A stretch of 6,214 bases of DNA. Source: Actinomycetes bacterium (GTDB taxonomy: Bacteria > Actinomycetota > Actinomycetes > Actinomycetales > Microbacteriaceae). The DNA is taken from NCBI GenBank assembly GCA_023432305.1, contig JAEYUT010000163.1:1-6214 (forward strand). The letters are read 5' to 3'. This document shows, in pieces, positions 1-6,075 of this stretch. Every line of letters begins with the position of its first letter. Position 1 is the first letter of the stretch. Position numbers and translations under genes: made by a program. Under the pieces are notes generated by a model, which searched no databases, was not told the DNA's origin, and saw only the letters and a list, made by a program, of their open reading frames with translations.

Positions 1-23
1 CGCGCGAGCCGGACGCGGTGCGC

Positions 24-1583
24 TCAGCCGCCAGCGGCGAGCATGGCGCGAGCCTCGGCGACGGTCGGCGCGCCCGCGGGCGAGGTCGGCAGGCCGCCCA
101 TGGCGATGCCGCGCAGCGCCATCCGCATCGCGACGCGGTCGTCCCACGGCAGCTCCACGCCGCCGATCGACATGCTCTGCTTGTGCCCCTTGCCGCACGC
201 CACGACGACATCGCCGGGTCGTGCCGCCTGCACGGCGGCGAGGATCGCCGTGCCGCGGTCGACGATCCGCAGCATCGACTCGCCCATCACCGCGCCCGCG
301 TTCGCGGCCGCAGCCTCCATCGTGTCGAGGATCTCGTCGACAGGCTCCGTGCGGGGGTCGCTCGCCGTCATGATCATGAGGTCGGTCTGCTGGGCGGCGA
401 TCGCGGGCATCGTGTGGCGCTTCTCCGTGTCGCGCAGGCCCGCGCAGCCGAACACGGCGATGAGACGCCCGCCCGGTGCCACCAGACGCCGCAGCGACGG
501 GAATAGCTGCTCGTACGCATCCGGAGTGTGCGCGAAGTCCACGAGCGCCGTGAACGGCTGCCCCTCGTCGACGAGCTGCATGCGGCCGTCGACGCCCTCC
601 ACGCGGTCGAGACCGCGCTGGATCGCCTCCGGGCTCCACCCGCGGCCGAGCCCATAGGCGACCGCCGCGAGCGTGTTGTAGACGTTGAAATCGCCCGTGA
701 GGCGCGTGCGGTACTCATCACCCGCAACCGACATCCGAATGCCGGAGCCGTCGATCACGACGTTCTCCGGGCGGACATCGCCGCTGTGGAGGCCGTATTC
801 GACGACCCGGGCACCCGCGGAGGCGTCGCGCATCCACGCGCCATACGGGTCGTCGGAGTTGATGACCGTGAGCCCGCCCATCTGACCGACCCGCTCGAAC
901 AGGATCGCCTTCGCGTCGCGGTAGGCCTCGATCGTGCCGTGGTAGTCGAGGTGCTCATGCGTGAGGTTCGTGTAGACACCGGCGTCGATGCCGATGCCGT
1001 TCAGACGCCCCTGCTCGAGCCCCTGGCTGCTCATCTCGACGAGCGCCTCCGGGAAGCCGTTCGCCACCATCTGCTGGAACATGTCCTGCACCTGCGGCGC
1101 GCCCGGGGTCGTCACGTGGAGGCCCACAGGGATGAACCCCTGGCCGTATTCGGTGCCGATCGTGGAGATGAGGCCCACGGGAGCGTCGGTGGCGGCGCCG
1201 ATCACACCGCGCAGCAGCATCGTGGTCGTCGTCTTGCCGTTCGTGCCGGTGACGCCCGTGACCTCCATCTTGCGCGTCGGCCAGCCGGCCCACGACGCCG
1301 CGAGGTAGCCGATCGCCTGCTGGGCGGAGGTGACGCGCGCGTACGGCACGCCGAGATCGATCGACTCGACGTCGCTCACGATCGCGACGGCCCCGCGGCG
1401 CACCGCCTCAGCGGCGAGCTCGCGTCCGTCGACGACCTTGCCGCGGCGGGCGATGAACACGGATCCGGGTTGCACCTCATCCGCGCGCTCGACGGGAGAC
1501 GCGAGAACCTCCGCGTCGCCGGTGACGTTGAGGAGCATCCCCTCCGGAAGGTCGCGGAGCAGGCCGGAGAGTCGCATCGGCAT
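24..1583 (-). CDS. murE: MurE-like Mur ligase (UDP-MurNAc-tripeptide synthetase family)
   Basis: ATP-dependent Mur ligase, 519 aa from the ATG at 1583. MurE enzymes act in the cytoplasm, adding the third amino acid (DAP, Lys or another diamine) to UDP-MurNAc-L-Ala-D-Glu. Visible in order: an N-terminal UDP-substrate domain; the P-loop TGTNGKTTT (112-120); HVTTPGAP (156-163); the MurE-type EMSSQGL (183-189), where families usually have SSH; TNLTHEHLDYHGT (205-217); the probable carbamylated lysine K225 in AKAILF; DFAHTPDAYE (349-358); FGCAGLRDTEKR (378-389); SDPR (408-411) where DAP enzymes have DNPR; and GKGHK (464-468) where GKGHE is usual. Length fits the family. An in-frame GTG at 1682 would add 33 low-complexity residues inside an inverted repeat; a -10 element 7 bases before the ATG favours 1583. 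No other cell-wall gene is nearby, so this may be a paralogue of a cluster-encoded MurE. The third-residue substrate is uncertain. Class is sure; the exact symbol is less so. Confidence 0.85.
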   Translation of the reverse strand: MPMRLSGLLRDLPEGMLLNVTGDAEVLASPVERADEVQPGSVFIARRGKVVDGRELAAEAVRRGAVAIVSDVESIDLGVPYARVTSAQQAIGYLAASWAGWPTRKMEVTGVTGTNGKTTTTMLLRGVIGAATDAPVGLISTIGTEYGQGFIPVGLHVTTPGAPQVQDMFQQMVANGFPEALVEMSSQGLEQGRLNGIGIDAGVYTNLTHEHLDYHGTIEAYRDAKAILFERVGQMGGLTVINSDDPYGAWMRDASAGARVVEYGLHSGDVRPENVVIDGSGIRMSVAGDEYRTRLTGDFNVYNTLAAVAYGLGRGWSPEAIQRGLDRVEGVDGRMQLVDEGQPFTALVDFAHTPDAYEQLFPSLRRLVAPGGRLIAVFGCAGLRDTEKRHTMPAIAAQQTDLMIMTASDPRTEPVDEILDTMEAAAANAGAVMGESMLRIVDRGTAILAAVQAARPGDVVVACGKGHKQSMSIGGVELPWDDRVAMRMALRGIAMGGLPTSPAGAPTVAEARAMLAAGG

Positions 1584-1596
1584 GGTCCCGAGTCTA
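1584..1596 (-). promoter_or_regulatory. leaderless promoter (-10 TAGACT) of the MurE-like gene
   Basis: On the minus strand TAGACT (1596-1591) matches TANNNT and is followed by seven bases, CGGGACC, then the ATG at 1583. With a usual -10 to start distance, transcription would begin at or next to the A of ATG. No Shine-Dalgarno sequence lies upstream, which agrees with a leaderless mRNA. No clear -35 is seen. Motif and spacing are observed; leaderless transcription is inferred. Confidence 0.55.
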
Positions 1597-1669
1597 GGCG
1601 AGCGGGATGGGCTCGGGCTGTGCGCCCGCCGCCCTGCACCCCGCTCCGCCCCTCGACTCCCCCACCTCT

Positions 1670-1731
1670 CCCGAGGTGCCACTTTCTGCCGCTTTGGGGG
1701 CGCGTGAAGCGGCAGAAAGTGACACCTCGGG
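1670..1731. repeat. long inverted repeat (25-bp arms, 12-base loop)
   Basis: Arms 1670-1694 and 1707-1731 are reverse complements at 24 of 25 positions, around loop 1695-1706. The single mismatch (C1679 against A1722) becomes a G-U pair in minus-strand RNA, so the hairpin would be uninterrupted when transcribed in the gene direction. It lies between the tRNA-Pro terminator and the MurE-like promoter and has no U-run, so it does not look like a standard intrinsic terminator. It may be a dispersed REP-like palindrome or a boundary structure; copy number cannot be seen from here. Confidence 0.8.
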
Positions 1732-1758
1732 GATGGAGGCGGGATTCCGGGGCGGGAA

Positions 1759-1794
1759 CGAGAAAGGGACCGCCTGTCGGCGGTCCCTTTCTCG
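1759..1794 (-). terminator. hairpin terminator after tRNA-Pro
   Basis: A perfect 16-bp inverted repeat (1759-1774 and 1779-1794) encloses the 4-base loop TGTC. It begins 2 bases beyond the tRNA CCA end. Read on the minus strand, the descending arm ends CCCTTTCTCG and is followed by TTCC, so the U-rich part lies mostly within the stem rather than after it. Position and stability make it the probable end of the tRNA transcript. Confidence 0.8.
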
Positions 1795-1796
1795 TG

Positions 1797-1873
1797 TGGT
1801 CGGGGTAACAGGATTTGAACCTGCGGCCTCGTCGTCCCGAACGACGCGCGCTACCAAGCTGCGCCATACCCCG
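1797..1873 (-). tRNA. tRNA-Pro (anticodon CGG), CCA encoded
   Basis: The 77-base minus-strand sequence folds as a full cloverleaf: acceptor CGGGGTA/TACCCCG (7 bp), D stem GCGC/GCGC, anticodon stem CGTCG/CGACG with loop TTCGGGA, and T stem GCAGG/CCTGT (one G-T pair) with loop TTCAAAT. The anticodon, loop positions 3-5, is CGG, which reads the proline codon CCG, a frequent codon in high-GC genomes. Discriminator A (1800) and CCA (1799-1797) are in the DNA. The gene begins 50 bases after the tdk stop codon with no strong terminator between, so either read-through from tdk or its own weak promoter could drive it. Confidence 0.95.
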
Positions 1874-1923
1874 GTGCTGCCAGAGGCAACTTGTCAAGGA
1901 TACCCGATTCCAGGAGCTCCGAA

Positions 1924-2589
1924 TCACATGAAGTCGGGATCCGGCGCGTCCTTGTAGCTGAAGTCGAGCTTGGGGCGCCATCCGCGGTTGAGAACCCCGC
2001 CGGACTCCTCCAGGTAGCAGGCTCCGCACAGCGACTCGTAGCCGGCCTCGACGCCATCGATCGCCACCTGGTCGCCATCGAAGACGAACTGGTCGCCGAT
2101 CTTGCGGGCATTGAACACCGCCTTGCGGCCGCAGCGGCAGATGGTCTTCAGCTCTTCGAGCGAGTGGGCGATCTCGAGCAGTCGCCGACTTCCGGGGAAC
2201 GCGACCGTCTGGAAGTCGGTGCGGATGCCGTAGGCGAGCACGGGGATGTCCAGCTGGATGGCGATGCGCAGCAGGTCGTCGACCTGCCCCTCGCTGAGGA
2301 ACTGCGCCTCGTCGAGAAGCAGGCAGCTGATCTCGCGACCACGCTGCTCGACCGCCGAGGCGCGCTCGCGGCTGAAGAGGTCGAGCAGATCATCACCCGG
2401 CGCGATCGTGAAGTCGACCTCGCGGGTCACCCCCAGGCGCGACACGATCTCGTTCTCGCCCTTCGAATCGATCGCGGGCTTCGCGAGCAGAACCTCGTGA
2501 CCGCGCTCCTCGTAGTTGTATGCGGCCTGCAGGAGCGCAGTGCTCTTTCCGGAGTTCATCGCCCCGTATCGGAAGTACAGCTTCGCCAC
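1924..2589 (-). CDS. tdk: thymidine kinase (type II)
   Basis: Phosphorylates thymidine to dTMP with ATP in the pyrimidine salvage pathway; cytoplasmic. The 221-aa protein fits type II bacterial thymidine kinases. Seen: P-loop GAMNSGKS (9-16); the Walker B/catalytic segment LLDEAQF (91-97) with E94 as the expected general base; AYGIRTDFQ (119-127) and the following FPGS lasso region; a zinc-binding set C151, C153, C188, C191 in the CRCG and CGAC motifs; and GYESLC (183-188) of the thymidine-binding end. The start is a GTG whose G is also the last base of the upstream response regulator's TAG stop (TAGTG), so translation is probably coupled; only a poor GGA lies just before it. It is the second gene of a two-gene unit. 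Confidence 0.95.
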   Translation of the reverse strand: MAKLYFRYGAMNSGKSTALLQAAYNYEERGHEVLLAKPAIDSKGENEIVSRLGVTREVDFTIAPGDDLLDLFSRERASAVEQRGREISCLLLDEAQFLSEGQVDDLLRIAIQLDIPVLAYGIRTDFQTVAFPGSRRLLEIAHSLEELKTICRCGRKAVFNARKIGDQFVFDGDQVAIDGVEAGYESLCGACYLEESGGVLNRGWRPKLDFSYKDAPDPDFM

Positions 2590-3272
2590 TATTCCAGGTA
2601 TCCGTCCTCGGCTGCTCGCCGCATCAGCTCGGCCTTCTTGCTGGCCGGGCGCCCGACCTTGGCATACTTCTCGCGCACCCGGCGCAGGTAGGTCTTCGCA
2701 GTCTCGTACTGCACCCCCATCTGCGACGCGACCGCGTTGGTGCTGTAGCCCGCAGCGTAGAGCCGCAGCGCGTCCTCTTCCCCGGGGCTCAGCTTGGGCT
2801 TCAGATGCTGCAGCGGCGGATGCTGCGCGTGATCGACCTCGGGTGCCACATCGGGCTCACCGAGCCCCATCACGCGACGCGCTGCGGCCATGACCGCCGC
2901 CATCGGCAGCGACTTGGGAAGGAAGTCGGCTGCCCCCGCGGCGGCGGCGCGCTCACGGGCCTCACGTGTGTCGAGGCTGGAGAGGACGATGACCTTGGCT
3001 CCCGCGGCGCGGCACGTGCGCACACGCGCTTCGATGGAGATCGGCTCCTTCAGCTGCAGGTCGATGAAGACGAGATCGGTGGGGAAGGCGGGGCTCTGGA
3101 CGAGCTCGAGCCAGCTGGACGCCGCGAGCACCACGTCGAAGTCGGCAGCGTTCTGCGCCACCCATGAGGTGAGCGCGTCGAGGAGGACCTCGTGGTCGTC
3201 GAGGATCGCCAGTCGGACCGGCACGGCCACGGGTTCGCCTCGGAGCAGTGCGCTCGACGGGGTCGCTGCCAT
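2589..3272 (-). CDS. orphan NarL/FixJ-family response regulator (receiver + LuxR HTH)
   Basis: A 227-aa two-domain response regulator, expected to bind DNA after phosphorylation by a sensor kinase. The receiver domain begins near residue 18: the acidic pair D25-D26 in AILDDHE, phosphoacceptor D71 in VFIDLQ, switch serines S98-S99 in VLSS, and conserved K120 in FLPKS. A charged linker (about 138-158) leads to a LuxR-type helix-turn-helix (about 160-220), LSPGEEDALRLYAAGYSTN onward, with recognition helix near TAKTYLRRVREKYAKVGR. No histidine kinase lies in the window, so partner and targets are unknown. The ATG at 3272 is supported by a -10 element 7 bases upstream; the first 17 residues precede the conserved domain, and inner GTG codons remain possible starts. 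It overlaps tdk by one base, so it heads that operon. Confidence 0.9.
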   Translation of the reverse strand: MAATPSSALLRGEPVAVPVRLAILDDHEVLLDALTSWVAQNAADFDVVLAASSWLELVQSPAFPTDLVFIDLQLKEPISIEARVRTCRAAGAKVIVLSSLDTREARERAAAAGAADFLPKSLPMAAVMAAARRVMGLGEPDVAPEVDHAQHPPLQHLKPKLSPGEEDALRLYAAGYSTNAVASQMGVQYETAKTYLRRVREKYAKVGRPASKKAELMRRAAEDGYLE

Positions 3273-3285
3273 GGATCCGAGCCTA
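3273..3285 (-). promoter_or_regulatory. leaderless promoter (-10 TAGGCT) of response regulator-tdk
   Basis: TAGGCT (3285-3280) is followed by seven bases CGGATCC and then the ATG at 3272. The 16 bases from -10 to ATG match those of the MurE-like promoter at 13 positions. No Shine-Dalgarno sequence is present in the 57-base gap to the upstream gene and no clear -35 is seen. Leaderless initiation is inferred. Confidence 0.55.
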
Positions 3286-3329
3286 TCGAACGGATGCCTC
3301 GCGCCTGGAGCGCTCCGGCTCGCGTCGTG

Positions 3330-4418
3330 TCAGAAGAGGGTCGGCTGGAGGACGGCAGCGGCGGCGGGGCTGAGTTCGGCGGCGAGTGCGCGGCTCGCAT
3401 CGTCCGCGGAGAGCGTGCGCACTCCGCCGGTCGCGGCGGGGGTGCCCGTCGTGGGGTTGAGGCGAGGCCGGTCGAGCCCGTATCGACGCAGCAGCGGCCG
3501 GATGCGCGCGGCGAGCTGTCGCCGGTACTCCTTCGGCGCGTAGGCGCCATCCCCGTAGAGCGTCCGGTAGCGCGGCGCGAGCTCCGGGTGCTCCCTCACG
3601 AGCCAGGCGGCGAACCACTCCTTCGCCCCGGTGCGCAGGTGCAGCGCGCTGTAGGCGACGCTCGTGGCACCGGATTCGGCGATCTGCTCGAGCGCGAGCG
3701 ACAGGTGCTCCCGCGAATCGGTGAGATAGGGCAGAACGGGCATGAGGAACACCGAGCACGGCAGGCCCGCCTCTCGCACGGCTTTCACGGTGGCGAGGCG
3801 CGCCGCGGTGGAGGGCGTGCCGGGTTCGATCGATTTCTGCAGCGTCTCGTCGAAGGCCGTGAGGGAGATCGCGGTCTCGACGGGCACGCGCCCGGCGGCC
3901 GCCTGCAGCAGCGGGATGTCACGGCGCAGGAGGGTGCCTTTGGTGAGGATGCTGAAGGGCGTGCCGGATGCCGCAAGAGAGGCGATGATGCCCGGCATGA
4001 GCCGATAGCGACCCTCGGCGCGCTGGTACGGGTCGGTGTTGGTGCCGAGGGCGACCGACGCGCGCTCCCAACTGGGCCGGGCGAGTTCGCGCTCGAGCAC
4101 CTCCACGATGTTGACCTTGACGATGATCTGCGAGTCGAAGTCGCGGCCCGCGTCGAGGTCGAGGTAGGTGTGCGTGTTGCGCGCGAAGCAGAAGCGGCAC
4201 TGGTGGGAGCATCCGCGGTATGGGTTGATCGTCCACCCGAATGGGAGCGATCGCGCGGCCCCCGGCACATGGTTGAGCGCAGACTTCGCGAGCACCTCGT
4301 GGAAGGTGATGCCCGCGAAGTCGGGCGTCTGCACGGTGCGCACGAGGTTGCCGAGGCGCGCGAAGCCCGGGAGGGCATCATCCGCCTCCGCCGTCAGCTC
4401 CTGCCCGCTCCACCTCAC
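3330..4418 (-). CDS. Rv2578c-family / SPL-like radical SAM protein
   Basis: Radical SAM protein of 362 aa resembling the mycobacterial Rv2578c family and, more distantly, spore photoproduct lyase-like proteins. The Fe-S cluster motif is CSHQCRFC (70-77), with C70, C74 and C77 in CX3CX2C spacing, preceded by INPYRGC. Other recognisable stretches are GTNTDPYQ (125-132), FSILTKGTLLRRD (155-167), ETAISLTAFDE (181-191) and LMPVLPYLTDS (225-235). Only one other cysteine, C221, is present. The family should generate a 5'-deoxyadenosyl radical from S-adenosylmethionine; the substrate is not known to me. The start is GTG at 4418, directly after a promoter that contains a perfect SOS box, so the gene is probably repressed by LexA and induced by DNA damage. 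That context suggests nucleic-acid repair, which remains inference. It is separated from mqo by 61 bases and from the response regulator by 57. Confidence 0.88.
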   Translation of the reverse strand: MRWSGQELTAEADDALPGFARLGNLVRTVQTPDFAGITFHEVLAKSALNHVPGAARSLPFGWTINPYRGCSHQCRFCFARNTHTYLDLDAGRDFDSQIIVKVNIVEVLERELARPSWERASVALGTNTDPYQRAEGRYRLMPGIIASLAASGTPFSILTKGTLLRRDIPLLQAAAGRVPVETAISLTAFDETLQKSIEPGTPSTAARLATVKAVREAGLPCSVFLMPVLPYLTDSREHLSLALEQIAESGATSVAYSALHLRTGAKEWFAAWLVREHPELAPRYRTLYGDGAYAPKEYRRQLAARIRPLLRRYGLDRPRLNPTTGTPAATGGVRTLSADDASRALAAELSPAAAAVLQPTLF

Positions 4419-4453
4419 TCACACATTCGAACATGTGTTCGAATGTGTGTCAA
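4419..4453 (-). promoter_or_regulatory. SOS-controlled promoter of the radical SAM gene
   Basis: Minus strand: a perfect -35 TTGACA (4453-4448), a 17-base spacer (4447-4431), a -10 TCGAAT (4430-4425, 4 of 6 matches to TATAAT), then six bases to the GTG start at 4418. There is no room for a Shine-Dalgarno sequence, so the mRNA is probably leaderless. The spacer and -10 are covered by the LexA site, so bound repressor would block RNA polymerase. Confidence 0.75.
4427..4442. promoter_or_regulatory. LexA operator (actinobacterial SOS box)
   Basis: TCGAACATGTGTTCGA matches the mycobacterial/actinobacterial LexA consensus TCGAAC-N4-GTTCGA at every fixed position. The symmetry extends further: positions 4420-4433 and 4436-4449 form 14-bp perfect arms around the 2-base centre TG. 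The box begins 8 bases before the GTG of the radical SAM gene and overlaps its -10 element. It lies 37 bases past the mqo stop codon and so should not affect mqo initiation. Confidence 0.88.
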
Positions 4454-4479
4454 GGTGCTGCGGACAGGAGCCGCCCGCA

Positions 4480-5949
4480 TCACTCCTGGATGCCGAGGAC
4501 CTTCGCCGTGCCCTTGAGGATCTTGGGTGCGGACTTGGGCTTGTCGGTGAGCTTGGTGCCGTACGACGGGATCATCGCGGTGAGCTGCGGCTTCCATCCC
4601 TCGATGCGGTCCGGGAAGCACGTGTTCAGCACATCGAGCATGATCGGCACGGCCGTGGAGGCGCCGGGCGATGCCCCGAGGAGGCCGGCGATCGTGCCGT
4701 CGGCACCCGAGACCACCTCGGTGCCCATCTGGATGATGGCCTTGCCGTTCGCGTCGCGCTTCATGATCTGCACGCGCTGGCCCGCGGTGATGCGGTACCA
4801 GTCGTCCTGCTTCGCGTCGGGTGCGAACTGCTGCAGCACGCTGTGCTGCTTCTTGCGGCTGGCGAGGAGCTCGGTGACGAGGTACCAGACGAGGTCGAGG
4901 TTCTTGAGGCCCGCGCCGATCATGGTGCCGAGGTTGTGGAGCCGGATCGAGCCGAACAGGTCGAACCAGGAGCCCGACTTGAGGAACTTGGGTGTGAATC
5001 CGGCGTAGGGCCCGAACAGGAGGCTCTTCTGCCCGTCGACGACGCGCGTGTCGAGGTGCGGCACGGACATCGGCGGTGCACCGACGGATGCCTTGCCGTA
5101 GACCTTCGCCTGGTGCTTCGCGACGATCTCGGGGTTGTCGGTGCGCAGGAACTGTCCGCTGATGGGGAACCCGCCGTAGCCGCGGATCTCCTTGATGCCG
5201 GAGCGCTGCAGGAGCGTGAGGGCGGCACCGCCGGCGCCGACGAACACGAAGCGCGCGTTCATCGTGAACGGCGTCTGGCCGACGTCGCGGCGGCCCGTGA
5301 TGCGCCACGTGCCGTCCTTGAGTCGCTTGAGCCCGGTGACGCGGCGGCCGGTGTGCAGCGTCGCGCCGTTCTCGACGAGTCCGTCGAGGAGGTTCCGGGT
5401 GAGCGCACCGAAGTCGATGTCCGTTCCGCCCACGATGCGGGTCGCGGCGATCGGCTGGCTCTTCTTGCGTCCGGGGATCAGCAGCGGCGCCCACGAGCGG
5501 ATGACGGAGGCGTCGGTGGAGAACTCGATGCCGGGGAAGAGCGGGTGGTCCTTGAGCGCCTCGTAGCGGCGGCGCAGGTAGTCGACGTTGTCCTCGCCCC
5601 ACACGAAGCTGATGTGCGGAACCGGGTTGATGAACTTGTCGGGCTCGGGAAGGAGGCCCTTCGAGACCAGGAACGACCAGTACTGACGCGAGACCTGGAA
5701 CTGCTCGTTGATCTTGATGGCGTTGGCGGTGTCGATGACGCCGTCCTTCTCGGGCGTGTAGTTCAGCTCGCACAGCGCCGAGTGGCCGGTGCCCGCGTTG
5801 TTCCACGGGTTCGACGATTCCTGGGCGACATCCGAGAGCGCTTCGAGGATCGTGATCGACCAGTCGGGTTCGAGCTGCTGCAGCAGCGAGCCGAGGGTGG
5901 CGCTCATGACGCCCCCACCAATCAGGACGACATCCACCGGTTCAGACAC
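4480..5949 (-). CDS. mqo: malate:quinone oxidoreductase
   Basis: Membrane-associated FAD enzyme oxidising L-malate to oxaloacetate and passing electrons to the quinone pool, an alternative to NAD-malate dehydrogenase in the TCA cycle. The 489-aa length is typical. Seen: N-terminal FAD-binding VDVVLIGGGVMSATLG (5-20) with E36 closing the second strand (ITILE); the Mqo signature NPWNNAGTGHSALCELNYTP (47-66); GGTDIDFGALTRNL (174-187); FVFVGAGGAAL (234-244); LDTRVVDGQKSLLFGPYAGF (299-318); and a C-terminal LLGASPGAS (423-431). No transmembrane segment is evident, in keeping with peripheral attachment. An in-frame ATG at 6048 would add 33 residues read through the upstream hairpin; the GTG at 5949 lies 7 bases after TAAGAT and places the FAD motif at the normal distance from the N terminus, so it is chosen. 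It appears monocistronic. Confidence 0.96.
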   Translation of the reverse strand: MSEPVDVVLIGGGVMSATLGSLLQQLEPDWSITILEALSDVAQESSNPWNNAGTGHSALCELNYTPEKDGVIDTANAIKINEQFQVSRQYWSFLVSKGLLPEPDKFINPVPHISFVWGEDNVDYLRRRYEALKDHPLFPGIEFSTDASVIRSWAPLLIPGRKKSQPIAATRIVGGTDIDFGALTRNLLDGLVENGATLHTGRRVTGLKRLKDGTWRITGRRDVGQTPFTMNARFVFVGAGGAALTLLQRSGIKEIRGYGGFPISGQFLRTDNPEIVAKHQAKVYGKASVGAPPMSVPHLDTRVVDGQKSLLFGPYAGFTPKFLKSGSWFDLFGSIRLHNLGTMIGAGLKNLDLVWYLVTELLASRKKQHSVLQQFAPDAKQDDWYRITAGQRVQIMKRDANGKAIIQMGTEVVSGADGTIAGLLGASPGASTAVPIMLDVLNTCFPDRIEGWKPQLTAMIPSYGTKLTDKPKSAPKILKGTAKVLGIQE

Positions 5950-5962
5950 GACGAATATCTTA
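5950..5962 (-). promoter_or_regulatory. leaderless promoter (-10 TAAGAT) of mqo
   Basis: TAAGAT (5962-5957, 5 of 6 matches to TATAAT) is followed by seven bases ATTCGTC and the GTG start at 5949. This repeats the -10 to start distance of the other leaderless promoters in the window. No Shine-Dalgarno sequence is visible and no clear -35 is seen. Confidence 0.6.
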
Positions 5963-6023
5963 CGTGTCCGCGGCGGTGCGAATTCCGGGTCGGAGGTCCC
6001 ACCGACACGCCCCGGACACGACA

Positions 6024-6056
6024 GATCCCGGGGCGCCTGCAGGCGCACCCGGGATC
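6024..6056 (-). terminator. hairpin terminator after asd
   Basis: Inverted repeat of 9 bp (6024-6032 with 6048-6056) stacked on 5 bp (6033-6037 with 6042-6046), with one bulged base (A6047) and loop TGCA. It begins 19 bases beyond the asd stop codon on the minus strand. It is followed by TGTCGTGTCC, which is not a real U-tract, so termination may be of the weak U-poor type common in high-GC actinobacteria. Confidence 0.65.
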
Positions 6057-6075
6057 AGCGATGGGGTTCGGGGGA

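Noticed and set aside
1..23. Sequence beyond the MurE-like stop codon
   Set aside because: Only 23 bases; nothing recognisable.
528..1808. Long plus-strand open frame (426 codons) opposite the MurE-like gene
   Set aside because: Arg/Ala/Asp/His-rich translation with no recognisable domain; it is the antisense shadow of a well-supported gene in high-GC DNA.
1874..1893. Small hairpin GUUGCC-UCU-GGCAGC between tdk and the tRNA
   Set aside because: Only 6 bp with a wobble pair, a 3-base loop and no U-run; too weak to call a terminator.
1892..1902. Possible tRNA-Pro promoter elements: TTGACA (1897-1892) and TATCCT (1902-1897)
   Set aside because: The two hexamers touch and cannot act as a -35/-10 pair; TTGACA would put its -10 inside the tRNA. 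TATCCT alone might be a -10, but no credible -35 lies at 17-19 bases.
3301..3320. Palindrome around GGAGCGCTCC between the radical SAM gene and the response regulator
   Set aside because: Short arms with a bulge and no U-run; could be a weak terminator or operator but the evidence is insufficient.
4460..4479. Possible mqo terminator, a GCGGGC/GTCCGC hairpin just after the stop codon
   Set aside because: Six pairs with one wobble, a 7-base loop and no U-tract; not distinguishable from chance in such GC-rich DNA.
3192..4517. Long plus-strand open frame (441 codons) opposite the radical SAM gene
   Set aside because: It spans the SOS promoter and a gene boundary, has low-complexity composition and no motif; antisense shadow.
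4415..5806. Minus-strand open frame (463 codons) within mqo in another reading frame
   Set aside because: The product is an Arg/His/Pro-rich alternative-frame translation of mqo, which has clear family motifs in its own frame.
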